A DNA stretch of 64,000 nucleotides from Collinsella sp. (GTDB taxonomy: Bacteria; Actinomycetota; Coriobacteriia; Coriobacteriales; Coriobacteriaceae): assembly GCA_029264355.1 (NCBI GenBank), contig JARIBW010000036.1, positions 92,936-156,935 on the forward strand. Reading direction: 5' to 3'. Made by a program: the position numbers and the translations under genes. Each line of letters begins with the position of its first letter. The stretch's first letter is position 1. Positions 17,606 to 28,459 of the stretch are shown piece after piece. The notes under the pieces were generated by a model. It was not told where the DNA came from. It did no database searches and saw nothing but the letters and a program-made list of their open reading frames with translations.

Positions 17606-17727
17606 CAAAAGTCCTCCCGGCTTTCGCGCGGTTGCATATCGAATCCACTCTAAACGAAATGGACGCGCAGTAACCGACATTCCACGCACTATTCAGGTGG
17701 CTCGATACGGCCCTTCGCGCCGACCGT

Positions 17728-17764
17728 CAAAAAGAAGGACCCGCCGAGGGCGGGTCCTTCTTGC
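17728..17764. terminator. Bidirectional-looking intrinsic terminator
   Basis: AAGAAGGACCCGCC-GAG-GGCGGGTCCTTCTT, perfect 14-bp stem. Confidence 0.85.
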
Positions 17765-17793
17765 GTTCGATGCAGGGCGCGTCGACAGACGGG

Positions 17794-18816
17794 CTACAGG
17801 TCGATGTGAGACTCCTTGATGGGGAATGGAGCCGCGTAGTGGCAGGCGCAGAAATGGCCATCGCCGATCTCGCGGAACTCGGGCGTCTCCTCGGAGCACT
17901 TGGCCTGGGCGATCGGGCAGCGGGTGTGGAAGCGGCAGCCACTCGGCGGGTCGATCGGGCTCGGGGGGTCGCCGGCGAGAATGATGCGCTTGCGGTTCTG
18001 CTGCACATCGGGATCGGGAATCGGAACGGCCGAGAGCAGGGCCTGCGTGTAGGGATGGTTCGGCTCGGCATACAGCCTCTTCCAGTCGGAAAGCTCGACC
18101 ATCTTGCCGAGGTACATGACGGCCACGCGGTCGGAGATATGCTGCACGACGGAAAGGTCATGGGCGATGAACAGGTATGCGGTGCCATACTGCTTCTGAA
18201 GGTCCTTCAACAGGTTCAGAACCTGAGCCTGAATGGAGACGTCCAGAGCGGAAACCGGCTCGTCGCAGATGATGAGCTTCGGGCGCAGGATGAACGAGCG
18301 GGCGATGCCGACGCGCTGGCGCTGGCCGCCGGAGAACTCGTGCGGATAGCGGTTGATGTGCTCGGGGTTGAGACCGACCACGTCAAGCAGCTCGCGGACG
18401 CGCTCGATGCGCTCCTCGGGGGTACCGACACCGTGGATGACCATGGGCTCGGAGATGATCTCGCCGATGGTCATGCGGGGGTTGAGGGACGCGTAAGGGT
18501 CCTGGAAGATGAACTGCATCTCGCGGCGCATGGCCTTGAGCTCCTTCTTGTTCATCTTGGAGATGTCGCGGCCCTCGAAGTAGACCTTGCCCGAAGTGGG
18601 GGGATCGAGGTGCATGATGGCGCGCCCGGTGGTGGACTTGCCGCAGCCGGACTCACCGACCAGGCCGAACGTCTCGCCGGCGCGGATCTCGAACGAGAGA
18701 TCGTTGACGGCGGAGACGACCTTCTTGGAGAACTTGCCGCCCATGAAACCGGAACCGGTGGGGAACTCCTTGTGCAGGTGCTCGACCTTGAGCAGGGGCA
18801 TGTTGGTATCTGCCAT
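17794..18816 (-). CDS. oppF: Oligopeptide ABC transporter ATP-binding protein OppF-like
   Basis: [36 protein letters not shown]-terminal oligo_HPY-like [11 protein letters not shown]. Confidence 0.92.
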   Translation of the reverse strand: MADTNMPLLKVEHLHKEFPTGSGFMGGKFSKKVVSAVNDLSFEIRAGETFGLVGESGCGKSTTGRAIMHLDPPTSGKVYFEGRDISKMNKKELKAMRREMQFIFQDPYASLNPRMTIGEIISEPMVIHGVGTPEERIERVRELLDVVGLNPEHINRYPHEFSGGQRQRVGIARSFILRPKLIICDEPVSALDVSIQAQVLNLLKDLQKQYGTAYLFIAHDLSVVQHISDRVAVMYLGKMVELSDWKRLYAEPNHPYTQALLSAVPIPDPDVQQNRKRIILAGDPPSPIDPPSGCRFHTRCPIAQAKCSEETPEFREIGDGHFCACHYAAPFPIKESHIDL

Positions 18817-19950
18817 TTAGGCCTCGCCTCCCTTCGTGGCGTCGACGTTCACATCGTCGGGAATTGCGGTCGGGACCGTGGCGCGAGAACGGGACGTATC
18901 GGGTGCGAAGCGCTTCACGAATGCGTCGTCATCGGCGTAGTGGCACTCGGAGTAGTGACCGTTGTCCATGACGAACTTCTGCGGGCGCTCCTTGTGGCAA
19001 AGCTCGGTTGCGTAGGGGCAACGGGGGGCGAAGGCGCAGCCCTTGGGAAGGTTCACGAGCGAAGGCGGATTGCCGTGAATCGGCGTGAGGGGCTTCTTCT
19101 CATCGGTCGCCTGCTCGGGAATTGAGCGGATCAGGCCCCACGTGTAGGGGTGACGGCTCTCATAGAAGATCTCCTCGGCGGTGCCGAACTCGACCGGGTG
19201 ACCGGCGTACATGACCATGATCTTATCGGCCATGTCGGCTACGACGCCCAGGTCGTGGGTGATCATGATGATCGCGTTGCCGTTCTTCTCCTGCATCTCC
19301 TGCATGAGCTCGATGATCTGCGCCTGGATGGTGACGTCGAGGGCCGTGGTCGGCTCGTCGGCGATCAGGATGTCGGGATCGCACGCGAGGGCCATGGCGA
19401 TCATGACGCGCTGGCGCATGCCGCCGGAGAACTGGTGGGGATACTGGTTGACGCGCTTCTCGGGCTCGGGGATGCCCACGAGATCGAGCAGCTCGGTGGC
19501 GCGCTGCAGGGCCTCCTGCTTGGAGTAGCCGCGGTGCAGGCGCAGGCCCTCGCCCACCTGGCGCCCGATCTTGTAGACCGGGTTCAGGGAGGTCATGGGG
19601 TCCTGGAAGATCATGGCGATATCGTTGCCGCGAACATGCTGCATCTCCTCTTCGGACATGTTGAGCAAGTCATGGCCGCGATACGTGACGGAACCGCCCT
19701 CGATCTTTCCGGGGGGCATGGAGATGAGGCCCATGATGGTCATGGCGGTCACGGACTTACCGGAGCCCGACTCGCCCACCACGCCGAGGGTCTCGCCGCG
19801 GTCGAGGGTGTAGGACACGCCGTCGACGGCATGCACGACGCCGTCCTCGGTGTGGAAGTACATCTTGAGATCGTCGACCTCAAGCAGGTGCTGGCCCTCT
19901 GGAATGGGCTGGGTCTTCAGATCGACGTAGTTGTCATTCTTCTTAGCCAT
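18817..19950 (-). CDS. oppD: Oligopeptide ABC transporter ATP-binding protein OppD-like
   Basis: [60 protein letters not shown]. Confidence 0.92.
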   Translation of the reverse strand: MAKKNDNYVDLKTQPIPEGQHLLEVDDLKMYFHTEDGVVHAVDGVSYTLDRGETLGVVGESGSGKSVTAMTIMGLISMPPGKIEGGSVTYRGHDLLNMSEEEMQHVRGNDIAMIFQDPMTSLNPVYKIGRQVGEGLRLHRGYSKQEALQRATELLDLVGIPEPEKRVNQYPHQFSGGMRQRVMIAMALACDPDILIADEPTTALDVTIQAQIIELMQEMQEKNGNAIIMITHDLGVVADMADKIMVMYAGHPVEFGTAEEIFYESRHPYTWGLIRSIPEQATDEKKPLTPIHGNPPSLVNLPKGCAFAPRCPYATELCHKERPQKFVMDNGHYSECHYADDDAFVKRFAPDTSRSRATVPTAIPDDVNVDATKGGEA

Positions 19951-19953
19951 GAT

Positions 19954-20913
19954 TTACGCGTCCTTCATCTTCACGTCGAGAGCGTCACGCAGGCCGTCGC
20001 CGAGCAGGGTGAACGCCAAAACGGTGGTCAGGATGGCGAGACCGGGCAGGATCATGAGCCAGGGCTCGGTCTGCAGGAACTTCTGGCCCTCCTGGATCAA
20101 GGTGCCCCATGAGGGATCCGGCGGGATGACGCCCATGCCGAGGAAGGACAGCGCCGACTCGGTCAAGATGGCACCGCCGATGTTCATGGTCGCGTAGACC
20201 ACGATGGAGGCAACGGAGTTCGGGAAGATATGACGCGCGATGATACGGACGTCGGAGGCGCCCATGGAGCGGGCCGCGTCGATGTAATCGCTCTCCTTGA
20301 CGGAGAGGATGGCGGAGCGGAAGACGCGGGCGATCTGCGGCCAGCCCAGGATGCCGATGGCGAAGAACACGTTCTGGATGCCGTTGCCGATGACCGCGAT
20401 CATGGCGATGACGAACAGGGTGTACGGGAACGCCAGGAAGGTGTCGGCCAGGCGCATGATGATCGTATCCCAGATACCGCCGTAGTACGCGGCGATGGCG
20501 CCCATCACCAGGCCGATGATGGTGGAGATACCGGTTGCGACGATACCGACGGTGAGCGAGATGCGCGCGCCGTAGATCACGCGGGACAAGACGTCACGAC
20601 CGAGGGTGTCGGTGCCGAAGGGATGCTCGAAAGACGGCGCGAGGCGCGAATTGGCAGCCATCGTGGCCGTGTCGGAGGCGGTGGGGTTTCCCAGGACCTG
20701 CGGGACCCAAAGGTCCGCAGTGGCGGCCACGAGGATCGTGATGGCGAGCCACACGATGGCGAACATCGCGAGCTTGTTCTTCCTCAGGCGCTTGAACGCG
20801 TCACCCCACAGGGTGCGCGTGGGCTTGTCGGATGCACCGACGGCGGCGTGATGCTCGGGCGCGGTGGCGGCGGCGTTCGCGCGATCGTCGATGTTGCTCA
20901 TTGGATACTGCAC
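19954..20913 (-). CDS. oppC: Oligopeptide ABC transporter permease OppC-like
   Basis: HPFGTDTLGRDVLSRVIYGARISLTVGIVA, EAARSMGASDVRIIARHIFPN-type EAA loop. Confidence 0.92.
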   Translation of the reverse strand: MQYPMSNIDDRANAAATAPEHHAAVGASDKPTRTLWGDAFKRLRKNKLAMFAIVWLAITILVAATADLWVPQVLGNPTASDTATMAANSRLAPSFEHPFGTDTLGRDVLSRVIYGARISLTVGIVATGISTIIGLVMGAIAAYYGGIWDTIIMRLADTFLAFPYTLFVIAMIAVIGNGIQNVFFAIGILGWPQIARVFRSAILSVKESDYIDAARSMGASDVRIIARHIFPNSVASIVVYATMNIGGAILTESALSFLGMGVIPPDPSWGTLIQEGQKFLQTEPWLMILPGLAILTTVLAFTLLGDGLRDALDVKMKDA

Positions 20914-20925
20914 GCTGCTCCCCTC

Positions 20926-21960
20926 CTACTTCTCGCTCTTGTTGCCAAGGCGGATACGCGGGTCGAGGAACGCGTAACTCACATCGACAATAAGGTTGAT
21001 GATCATGACCACGAACACGATGACCGTGACGGAGCCCATGACGATGGGCCAGTCGCGCTGCGTGATGGCGACGTAGGTCATCTGTCCGATACCGGGCCAG
21101 TTGAAGACCGTCTCGGTCAGGATCGCGCCGGCGAGCATGGCGCCGAAGTCCATGCCGATATAGGTCACGACCGGGATGAGGGCGTTCTTGAGCGCATGAT
21201 TGAAGATGATGGAGCGCTTGGAAAGGCCCTTGGCCTTGGCCGTGCGGATATAGTCCTGGTTCATGACCTCGACCAACTGGGAGCGCATGATGCGCGCCGT
21301 GTAGGCGGTCGAGACCGCGGCCAGGGTCACGGCCGGGAGAACGTAATAGGTCCACGCGGGGAACTGCGGGAAGGGACCGGGGACGCCGGAGACCGGCAGG
21401 GCGATCGCGCCGCCCGTCGCGTCCTTGAGCCAGATGCCGAAGATCAGCTGCAGCAAAAGGCCGAGCCAGAACGCGGGCATCGCGACGAGCATGGACGTGG
21501 TGAGCGTGACCAGGATATCCCAGAAGGAATAGCGCTTGATGGCAGAGATGATACCGGCGCCGATACCCACGAAGGCCTCGATCACGATGGCGACCAGGGC
21601 GATTTGGACGGTGTGCGGATACGCCTCGAAGATCATGTCCTTGACCTCGCGACCCTTCTGATAGGAAGTGCCGAGGTCGCCCTGGAGCAGCTTGCCGAGG
21701 TAGTTGAAGTAACGGTCGACCATCGGGGTCTCGATGGTGTTACCGTCCTCGTCGAAGACGATATTGCCGTTCTCGTCCGTCACGATCAAACCGTGAGCGG
21801 CGCGGATGTTCATCTCCGTCTGGGGATCCATCTTCTTCTCGCCGGCGATCAACTTGATCGGATCGCCGGGCACGACATTCTGCATGATGAACAGAATGAG
21901 CGTGACGCCGAGGAAGACCGGGATGAACTGTAGGATTCGCTTGAGGATGTACCTGAGCAC
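20926..21960 (-). CDS. oppB: Oligopeptide ABC transporter permease OppB-like (GTG start likely)
   Basis: VLRYILKRILQFIPVFLGVTLILFIMQNVVPGDP; GTG preceded by GGAGGG. Confidence 0.9.
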   Translation of the reverse strand: MLRYILKRILQFIPVFLGVTLILFIMQNVVPGDPIKLIAGEKKMDPQTEMNIRAAHGLIVTDENGNIVFDEDGNTIETPMVDRYFNYLGKLLQGDLGTSYQKGREVKDMIFEAYPHTVQIALVAIVIEAFVGIGAGIISAIKRYSFWDILVTLTTSMLVAMPAFWLGLLLQLIFGIWLKDATGGAIALPVSGVPGPFPQFPAWTYYVLPAVTLAAVSTAYTARIMRSQLVEVMNQDYIRTAKAKGLSKRSIIFNHALKNALIPVVTYIGMDFGAMLAGAILTETVFNWPGIGQMTYVAITQRDWPIVMGSVTVIVFVVMIINLIVDVSYAFLDPRIRLGNKSEK

Positions 21961-22124
21961 AGCGATACCCTCCCTAGTCTCATGGACACTACATCTTGCT
22001 GCAGTGGGGATGCAGCATAAACTGTGATTATACGTCACTTGCAACGAATTACTGCGGGGATTGTGCGTAGATATGCACTCAGCGCACTCATCACCCGTCG
22101 AATCTGGTCTCCGTTACACATAAA

Positions 22125-22152
22125 GCAGGACACCGCTTGCGCGATGTCCTGC
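22125..22152 (-). terminator. Hairpin downstream of oppA (oppA/oppB junction)
   Basis: GCAGGACA...TGTCCTGC followed by TTTA on - strand. Confidence 0.6.
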
Positions 22153-22187
22153 AGTTCATAGCGCTTTAAGCTTTGCGAGCAAGGGAA

Positions 22188-23849
22188 CTACGCAAGCTCG
22201 GCAGTCTCGAAATGAGGCTTGGTCTGGGCATCGTAGTTGAAGGACTTCATGCGCTCGGAGCCGATGTAGTTGTGAGCGTAGAACATGATCGGGATGACGG
22301 GCATGTCCTTGCCGATGGTTCCGCAGATCTTGCGGCAGGCGGCCTTGCGCTCCTCCTCGTCCTGGATCTGACGGGCAGCCAACATGGCGGCGTCCATCTC
22401 CGGGTTGCTGTACTCCTCGTAGTTGTTGTCAGCACCGGTGAAGAAGTTCGGGTACAGGAAGTTGTCCATGGTCGGATAGTCGGCGGTCCAGCCGAGGCGG
22501 CCGAGGCTGAAGTTCTTGTCGCCGAGCTGCTGCAGATAGGTGGCCCACTCGACGGTCTCCTGCGTGACCGTGATGCCGACCTGCTCGAGATCGAGCTGGA
22601 CGGAGGACATGAGATCGCCGTGATCGCCGTCGCCGTTGTAGTTCAGCGTGATCTCGATGTCGCGCTTGCCGTCAGCATCGGCGGGATACCCGGCCTCATC
22701 GAGGAGCTTGCCAGCGGCCTCGGGGTCGTACTTGCAATCCTCCCAGACGTTCTCGGGGGAATCGTCGATGGAGGTCGGCATGATGGACGTGGCCGGCATG
22801 CGGGAGCCCTCATACAGGGTGTCCACGATGTTCTGACGGTTGATGGCGAGGGAGACCGCGCGACGGACCTTCGGGTCGGACAGGAACGGATCCTGAGGGC
22901 CCGGGATCAGGAAGTAGGTGGAGAGCTCGGTGCCGAGCAGGCACTGCTTGCCGGGGGTGGAGGTGAAGCCGTCCTCGGACTCGCCGTACTTATCGATGCA
23001 CTCCTTGATCTTGCCGCTCGGAATCGCCGCGAAATCGATGGAGCCGGCCTGGAACTCGTTGAAGGCGGTGTCGGGGTTCTTCTGGATGGACATGTAGACA
23101 CCGTCGAGGCTGGGCTTGTCGCCATAGTAATCGTCGAAGCGGGCCAGGGAGATGTACTGGTTGTGCTTCCAGGGCTCGGTCATCATGAAGGGGCCGTTGC
23201 CGATGGGCTTCTCGAGGAACGCCTTGGGGTCCTCATCGGCGCATGCCGGGACGGGCGCGAGGCCGGGATGGCAGCAGACGGCCGGGAAGTCGGCCATGGG
23301 CTCGGAGAGCGTGACCTCAAGGGTCAGATCGTCGACGGCCTTGAGGCCGGAGAACTCATCGGCCGTGCCATCGTGGAACTCGGTGTAACCCGCGACCGGC
23401 GCGAGGTGGTAGCAGATGTCGGAAGGGGTCTCCATCTTGGGGGAGGCCACGCGCTTCCAACCGCGGATGAAGGACTCGGCATCGACGGCGTCGCCGTTGT
23501 GGAACTTCATGCCCTCGCGGAGCTTGAAGGTGTAGACACGGCCGTCCTCGGAGACCGCGGGGTCCTCGGCGGCGCAGCAGGGAACGGCGGAGGCGGAGTC
23601 CCAATCCCACTCCATGAGACCGTCGAACACGTTGAAGACGACCGCGGTGCCCTGATTCTCCTGAGCGTTGTACGGATCGATGAACGCGGGCTCGGAAAGA
23701 TAGAAGTTCATAACGTTCTTGCCGGAAGCACCGCCGCCCTTGTCACCGCCGCCGCAGCCGGCGAGGGCAGCGACAGCGCCGGTGGCAAGCGCCCCGCCGA
23801 TGAAGGCGCGACGACCCATGACGGGCTGGGAAAACTTGAAATTAGCCAT
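22188..23849 (-). CDS. oppA: Oligopeptide ABC transporter substrate-binding lipoprotein OppA-like
   Basis: Tat-like N-terminus GRRAFIGG, AALAGCGGG lipobox; KLREGMKFHNGDAVDAESFIRGWKRV. Confidence 0.9.
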   Translation of the reverse strand: MANFKFSQPVMGRRAFIGGALATGAVAALAGCGGGDKGGGASGKNVMNFYLSEPAFIDPYNAQENQGTAVVFNVFDGLMEWDWDSASAVPCCAAEDPAVSEDGRVYTFKLREGMKFHNGDAVDAESFIRGWKRVASPKMETPSDICYHLAPVAGYTEFHDGTADEFSGLKAVDDLTLEVTLSEPMADFPAVCCHPGLAPVPACADEDPKAFLEKPIGNGPFMMTEPWKHNQYISLARFDDYYGDKPSLDGVYMSIQKNPDTAFNEFQAGSIDFAAIPSGKIKECIDKYGESEDGFTSTPGKQCLLGTELSTYFLIPGPQDPFLSDPKVRRAVSLAINRQNIVDTLYEGSRMPATSIMPTSIDDSPENVWEDCKYDPEAAGKLLDEAGYPADADGKRDIEITLNYNGDGDHGDLMSSVQLDLEQVGITVTQETVEWATYLQQLGDKNFSLGRLGWTADYPTMDNFLYPNFFTGADNNYEEYSNPEMDAAMLAARQIQDEEERKAACRKICGTIGKDMPVIPIMFYAHNYIGSERMKSFNYDAQTKPHFETAELA

Positions 23850-24255
23850 GCCATCCTCCTTATAACGCAGGTTCACGGGGCACGACGCCGGCTGCGCACC
23901 CCTTTGGTGCGACCGGAGTGCGAACACGTTGCCCTACCCCGTTGCGCTTCGCGATGCCGCTAGGCTGTGCGGCTTCGCGCGATGGTCAATACCATAGCGC
24001 ACTTTTGCATAATGGAGTATGAGTTTTCTGCCCGATTCATGGCATATTCTTTAGTTTGTCAGAGTACATGCAGGTAAAACAGCGCTTTAGTGCATAAAAG
24101 AACACGCGGTTGAATTGAATAATCGACGCTATGTTTCAACTGTGTAACGCAAGTTTCCCGCCAGCGCGCCTTTGACGGAAGCAAAACGACCGCTGGCCAA
24201 TATCCCAAGTCAAGACAAGAGCCGATATGTTAGCCCCAGGCCGCTTGCAAACGAA

Positions 24256-24284
24256 AAAGCCCGACCGGACCATGCCGATCGGGC
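24256..24284 (-). terminator. Intrinsic terminator downstream of secG
   Basis: - strand GCCCGATCGGCATGGTCCGGTCGGGCTTTTT. Confidence 0.8.
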
Positions 24285-24308
24285 CCCGATGCTTCATGAG
24301 AGCACGTC

Positions 24309-24563
24309 CTACAGGCCGACGATGCCCTGCGGGAAGAAGAACATCGCCAATACGACGCAGGCGGCAAACACGCAAGCCACGATAACCGTGAGCTTGTCGA
24401 GGTTCTTCTCCATGACGCCGGTTGCGGTGCTGGAGTTGTACAGGGAGCTGGCGATCATGTCGGAAACGCCGGTGCCCTTGCCGGAATGCATGAGGACGAG
24501 CGCGATGAGCAAAAGCGCGGACAGCGCCCACACGGCGAAGAGAACGATCTGCAACGGACCCAC
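24309..24563 (-). CDS. secG: Preprotein translocase subunit SecG (GTG start)
   Basis: VALVLMHSGKGTGVSDM-type motif (LVLMHSGKGTGVSDMIASSLYNSS); GTG preceded by AGAAGGAG. Confidence 0.85.
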   Translation of the reverse strand: MGPLQIVLFAVWALSALLLIALVLMHSGKGTGVSDMIASSLYNSSTATGVMEKNLDKLTVIVACVFAACVVLAMFFFPQGIVGL

Positions 24564-24684
24564 GAGGACTCCTTCTAGCCAAGAGAAACGTACAGCGGAT
24601 AATGGTAGCACACTCCCCCGCCCTTCCGCGAAATTTCACTCGCCTTGGCCCTGATGGTCGGGGCCGTGCGCCCGGGGCGGGCAA

Positions 24685-24717
24685 AAGGCCGCCGCCCGAG
24701 ATGGACGGCGGCCTTCC
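24685..24717 (-). terminator. Intrinsic terminator downstream of gpmI
   Basis: AAGGCCGCCG...CGGCGGCCTTTT on - strand. Confidence 0.8.
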
Positions 24718-24749
24718 CATGCGGTAGCCGCAACCGTGATGCGCGGGCG

Positions 24750-26300
24750 CTACTCCTCAACGGCGAGGGCGCGACCCGTCATCTCGGCGCTGGGCTCGAG
24801 ACCGGCCATGGCGAGCATGGTCGGGGCGATATCGGACAGGCGGCCGTCCTCGATGCCGACGAGCTTGGCGGCGTCGCTCACGATGATGAACGGCACGCGG
24901 TTGGTGGTGTGGGCGGTGAAGGGCTTCTTCTCCCCATCGACCTCGTCAAACATATGGTCGGCGTTGCCATGGTCGGCGGTGATCAGCGCAAAGCCGCCCT
25001 TGGCCTGGATGGCCGGGATGACCTTGGAAAGGGCCTCGTCGACGGCCTCGACCGCCTTGACGGCTGCATCGAACACGCCGGTGTGGCCGACCATGTCGCA
25101 GTTGGCGAAGTTCACGATGTAGAAATCGGCGCGATCCTCGTTGATCGCCTCGACGAGCTTCTCGGTGACCTCGGGGGCGCTCATCTCGGGCTTGAGATCG
25201 TATGTGGCGACCTTCGGGCTCGCGACGAGGACGCGCTCCTCGCCAGACTTGGGCTCCTCGATGCCGCCGTTCATGAAGAACGTGACATGCGCGTATTTCT
25301 CAGTCTCCGCGGTGTGGAGCTGCTTCAGCCCGTTGGCGGCGATGACGTCGGCGAGCACGTTCTCGGGGAACGTCTTGGGGAAGGCGACCTCGACGTCGAA
25401 CGTCGGATCGTACTCGGTCATCGTCACGAAGTGGGACAACTCGATCTTCTCGCGCTCGAATCCGTCGAAATCGGCGTCGGTGAAGGCGCGGGTCATCTGA
25501 CGGGCGCGATCCGGGCGGAAGTTGAAGAAGATGACGGCGTCGCCGGCGTGGATGCCCTCGTTGTGGCAGACGAACGGGTCGACGAACTCATCACCGCGCG
25601 GGTCCTTCTCATAAAAGGCCTTGATGCCGGCGACGGGATCGGCCTCGGCGTCGGAGGCGTTGACCAGCACGTCGTAGGCGCTCTGGATGCGCTCCCAACG
25701 GTTGTCGCGGTCCATGGCCCAATAGCGGCCGGAGACGGTGGCGATGCGGGCATCGCACCCGGTCTTCTCAGAGACCTCGGCCAGGAAGGCGGCGAGCTCG
25801 GAAACATAGCCGGCGCCGGACTGCGGGTCGACGTCGCGACCGTCCATGAAGCAATGGACGCGCACGGTCTTCACGCCGCGCTCGGCGGCCATGGCGACGA
25901 GCGCTTCGCAGTGGCTCTGCATGGAGTGCACGCCACCGGGGCTCATGAGACCCATGAGGTGCAGGGTCTTGCCACTGGCTGCGCAATCGTCCATGGCGCC
26001 GAGAAAGACCGCGTTCTCCTTGAGGGACCCGTCCTTGATGGCGTTGTTGATGCGGGAGAGCTCCTGGAAGATGATGCGGCCGGCGCCGATGTTGAGGTGG
26101 CCGACCTCGGAGTTGCCCATCTGGCCGTCGGGAAGGCCGACGTCCTCGCCGGAAGCGCCGAGGGTGGTGTGCGGATACTTCGCATACAGGCCATCGATGA
26201 AGGGCGTGTCTGCCGCGCTGACGGCGTTGTCGGAACCCTCGGGTGCCAGACCGAAGCCGTCCATGATGACGAGCAGAGCGGGAAGGTGGCGGTTAGCCAT
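24750..26300 (-). CDS. gpmI: 2,3-bisphosphoglycerate-independent phosphoglycerate mutase
   Basis: LLVIMDGFGLAPEGSDNAV, GQMGNSEVGHLNIGAGRI, HGNADHMFD. Confidence 0.97.
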   Translation of the reverse strand: MANRHLPALLVIMDGFGLAPEGSDNAVSAADTPFIDGLYAKYPHTTLGASGEDVGLPDGQMGNSEVGHLNIGAGRIIFQELSRINNAIKDGSLKENAVFLGAMDDCAASGKTLHLMGLMSPGGVHSMQSHCEALVAMAAERGVKTVRVHCFMDGRDVDPQSGAGYVSELAAFLAEVSEKTGCDARIATVSGRYWAMDRDNRWERIQSAYDVLVNASDAEADPVAGIKAFYEKDPRGDEFVDPFVCHNEGIHAGDAVIFFNFRPDRARQMTRAFTDADFDGFEREKIELSHFVTMTEYDPTFDVEVAFPKTFPENVLADVIAANGLKQLHTAETEKYAHVTFFMNGGIEEPKSGEERVLVASPKVATYDLKPEMSAPEVTEKLVEAINEDRADFYIVNFANCDMVGHTGVFDAAVKAVEAVDEALSKVIPAIQAKGGFALITADHGNADHMFDEVDGEKKPFTAHTTNRVPFIIVSDAAKLVGIEDGRLSDIAPTMLAMAGLEPSAEMTGRALAVEE

Positions 26301-26370
26301 GGTGAATTCTCTCCTAGTTAAAAGAATGGGCCGCAGCGCTTGGCGCCGCGGCCCGATTGCAAGACGGGTG

Positions 26371-27141
26371 TTACTCCGCGGCCTTCACGACCATCTCGGA
26401 GAAGTCCGCGGCCTTGAGAGACGCGCCGCCGACGAGGGCGCCGTCGACGTCGGGCTTGGCCACGAGCTCGGCGATGTTGCCGGGCTTGGCGGAGCCGCCG
26501 TAGAGCACGCGGATGCCATCGGCCATCTCGGCGCCGAAGAGCTCGACGAGCGCCTCGCGCACGGCGTGGCAGACCTCCTGGGCGTCATCGGCGGTGGCGG
26601 TCATGCCGGTGCCGATGGCCCAAATGGGCTCATAGGCGACGACGAGCTGATCGGCGGAAGCGAGCTCGAGACCCTCGAGACCGGCCTTCACCTGGGCCAC
26701 GACATGCTCGACGTAGGTGCCGGCCTCGCGAACCTCGAGGGGCTCGCCGCAGCAGAAGACGGGAACGATGCCGCCGGCGACGAGGGCCTTGGCCTTCTTG
26801 TTCTGGTCCTCATCGGACTCATGGAAATAGTCGCGACGCTCGGAGTGGCCGATGATGCAATGGGTGCAGCCGGCGGACTTGAGCATCGGGACGGAGGTCT
26901 CGCCGGTGTAGGCGCCGGAGGCCTCCCAGTAGCAGTTCTGAGCGCCCAGGGCGATGGCGGAACCCTCGAGCTTGTGGGCGACACAGCACAGGTCGATGGT
27001 GGGCGGGCACACGAGGACCTCGACGCCGGCGGGAACCTCGGGCAGGGCCTCGACGAGCTCGGCGGCGAGGGCCTTGGCGGCCTCGCGGTCGTTGTTCATC
27101 TTCCAGTTGCCCGCGATAAGGGTGGTGCGATTACTCGGCAT
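26371..27141 (-). CDS. tpiA: Triosephosphate isomerase
   Basis: LIAGNWKMNND, CIIGHSERRDYF, VVAYEPIWAIGTG. Confidence 0.97.
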   Translation of the reverse strand: MPSNRTTLIAGNWKMNNDREAAKALAAELVEALPEVPAGVEVLVCPPTIDLCCVAHKLEGSAIALGAQNCYWEASGAYTGETSVPMLKSAGCTHCIIGHSERRDYFHESDEDQNKKAKALVAGGIVPVFCCGEPLEVREAGTYVEHVVAQVKAGLEGLELASADQLVVAYEPIWAIGTGMTATADDAQEVCHAVREALVELFGAEMADGIRVLYGGSAKPGNIAELVAKPDVDGALVGGASLKAADFSEMVVKAAE

Positions 27142-28324
27142 CGTTCAGAGCCTCCACTCCAGGAAGGGCCTTACCCTCGACGAGCTCCATGGAAGCGCCA
27201 CCGCCGGTGGAGATCCAGCTCATCTTGTCGGCCAGGTTGAACTTGTTGACGGCCGCGACGGAATCGCCGCCGCCGATGATGGAAGTGCAGTCGGCCTCGG
27301 CGACGGCCTCGGCGATGGCCTGAGTGCCGTGGGCGAAGTTGTCGAACTCGAAGACGCCCATGGGGCCGTTCCAGAAGACGGTCTTGGCGCCCTTGATGGC
27401 CTCGGCGTAGAGCTCCTCGGTCTTGGGGCCGATGTCCATGCCCTCGCGGTCATCGGGGATCGCGTTGGAGGCGACGACCTCGGGGACTGCGTCCTCGCCA
27501 AAGTGGTCGGCGACGCGGTTGTCGATGGGGAGCAGGATCTTGACGCCCTTCTCCTCGGCCTTCTTCAGCATCTCGCCGGCGCGCTCGACCCAGTCCTCCT
27601 CCTTGAGGGACTGGCCGACGCTCATGCCCTGGGCGAGGAAGAAGGTGTAGGCCATGCCACCGCCGATGATCAGGGTGTCGGCGGAGTCGATGAGGTGATC
27701 GAGAACGCCGATCTTGGAGGAAACCTTGGAACCGCCGACGATGGCGACGAGCGGGCGCTCGGGGTTGGCGAAGATGCCGGTGAGGGTGTCGACCTCCTTC
27801 TCGAGCAAGAAGCCGGCCACGGCGGGCAGGTACTCGGCGGGACCCACGACGGAGCCCTGGGAGCGGTGGGCGGTGCCGAAGGCGTCGAGGACGAACACAT
27901 CGCCGTAGGAAGCGAGCGTCTTGGCGATCTCGGGATCGTTCTTCTTCTCGCGCTTGTCGAAGCGGACGTTCTCGAGCACGAGGATCTTGCCGGGCTCGAG
28001 AGCCTCGACGGCGGCGGCGGCCTTCTCGCCGTAGGTGTCGTCGACGAAGGTCACATCGAGGCCGGAGAGCTCGGCGAGCTTGGCGGCGACGGGCTCGAGG
28101 GAGAACTCGGCCTGGAAGCCAGTGCCGTCCGGACGGCCGAGGTGGCTCATGAGGATGACGCGGGCGTTGTGATCGACCAGGTACTTGATGGTCGGGAGAG
28201 CGGCGTTGATGCGCGTGGTGTCACCCACGACGCCGTCCTTGATCGGCACGTTGAAGTCGACGCGCACGAGGACGCGCTTGCCGTCGACGTCGATGTCGCG
28301 GACGGTCTTCTTGGTGAAAGCCAT
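27131..28324 (-). CDS. pgk: Phosphoglycerate kinase
   Basis: KRVLVRVDFNVPIKDG, LMSHLGRPDG, GGSKVSSKIGVL, STGGGASMELVEGK. Confidence 0.97.
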   Translation of the reverse strand: MAFTKKTVRDIDVDGKRVLVRVDFNVPIKDGVVGDTTRINAALPTIKYLVDHNARVILMSHLGRPDGTGFQAEFSLEPVAAKLAELSGLDVTFVDDTYGEKAAAAVEALEPGKILVLENVRFDKREKKNDPEIAKTLASYGDVFVLDAFGTAHRSQGSVVGPAEYLPAVAGFLLEKEVDTLTGIFANPERPLVAIVGGSKVSSKIGVLDHLIDSADTLIIGGGMAYTFFLAQGMSVGQSLKEEDWVERAGEMLKKAEEKGVKILLPIDNRVADHFGEDAVPEVVASNAIPDDREGMDIGPKTEELYAEAIKGAKTVFWNGPMGVFEFDNFAHGTQAIAEAVAEADCTSIIGGGDSVAAVNKFNLADKMSWISTGGGASMELVEGKALPGVEALNDAE

Positions 28325-28375
28325 GTCCATTCCTTTCCTATTTGACGAGCGGCGGACGATGTGTCCGCCCGCTTG

Positions 28376-28417
28376 AAAAAGGGCGCGACCCCGGGCATAC
28401 GCCATGAGGCCGCGCCC
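28376..28417 (-). terminator. Hairpin with U-tract between gap and pgk
   Basis: - strand GGGCGCGG...CGCGCCC-TTTTT. Confidence 0.7.
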
Positions 28418-28459
28418 TCCTATAGACGCTTGGTCTAGATGCGAGAGTTAGAGCGCAAC

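Noticed and set aside
23982-23995. ATGGTCAATACCAT palindrome upstream of oppA
   Set aside because: Short (5-bp arms) with no convincing promoter alignment; may be chance.
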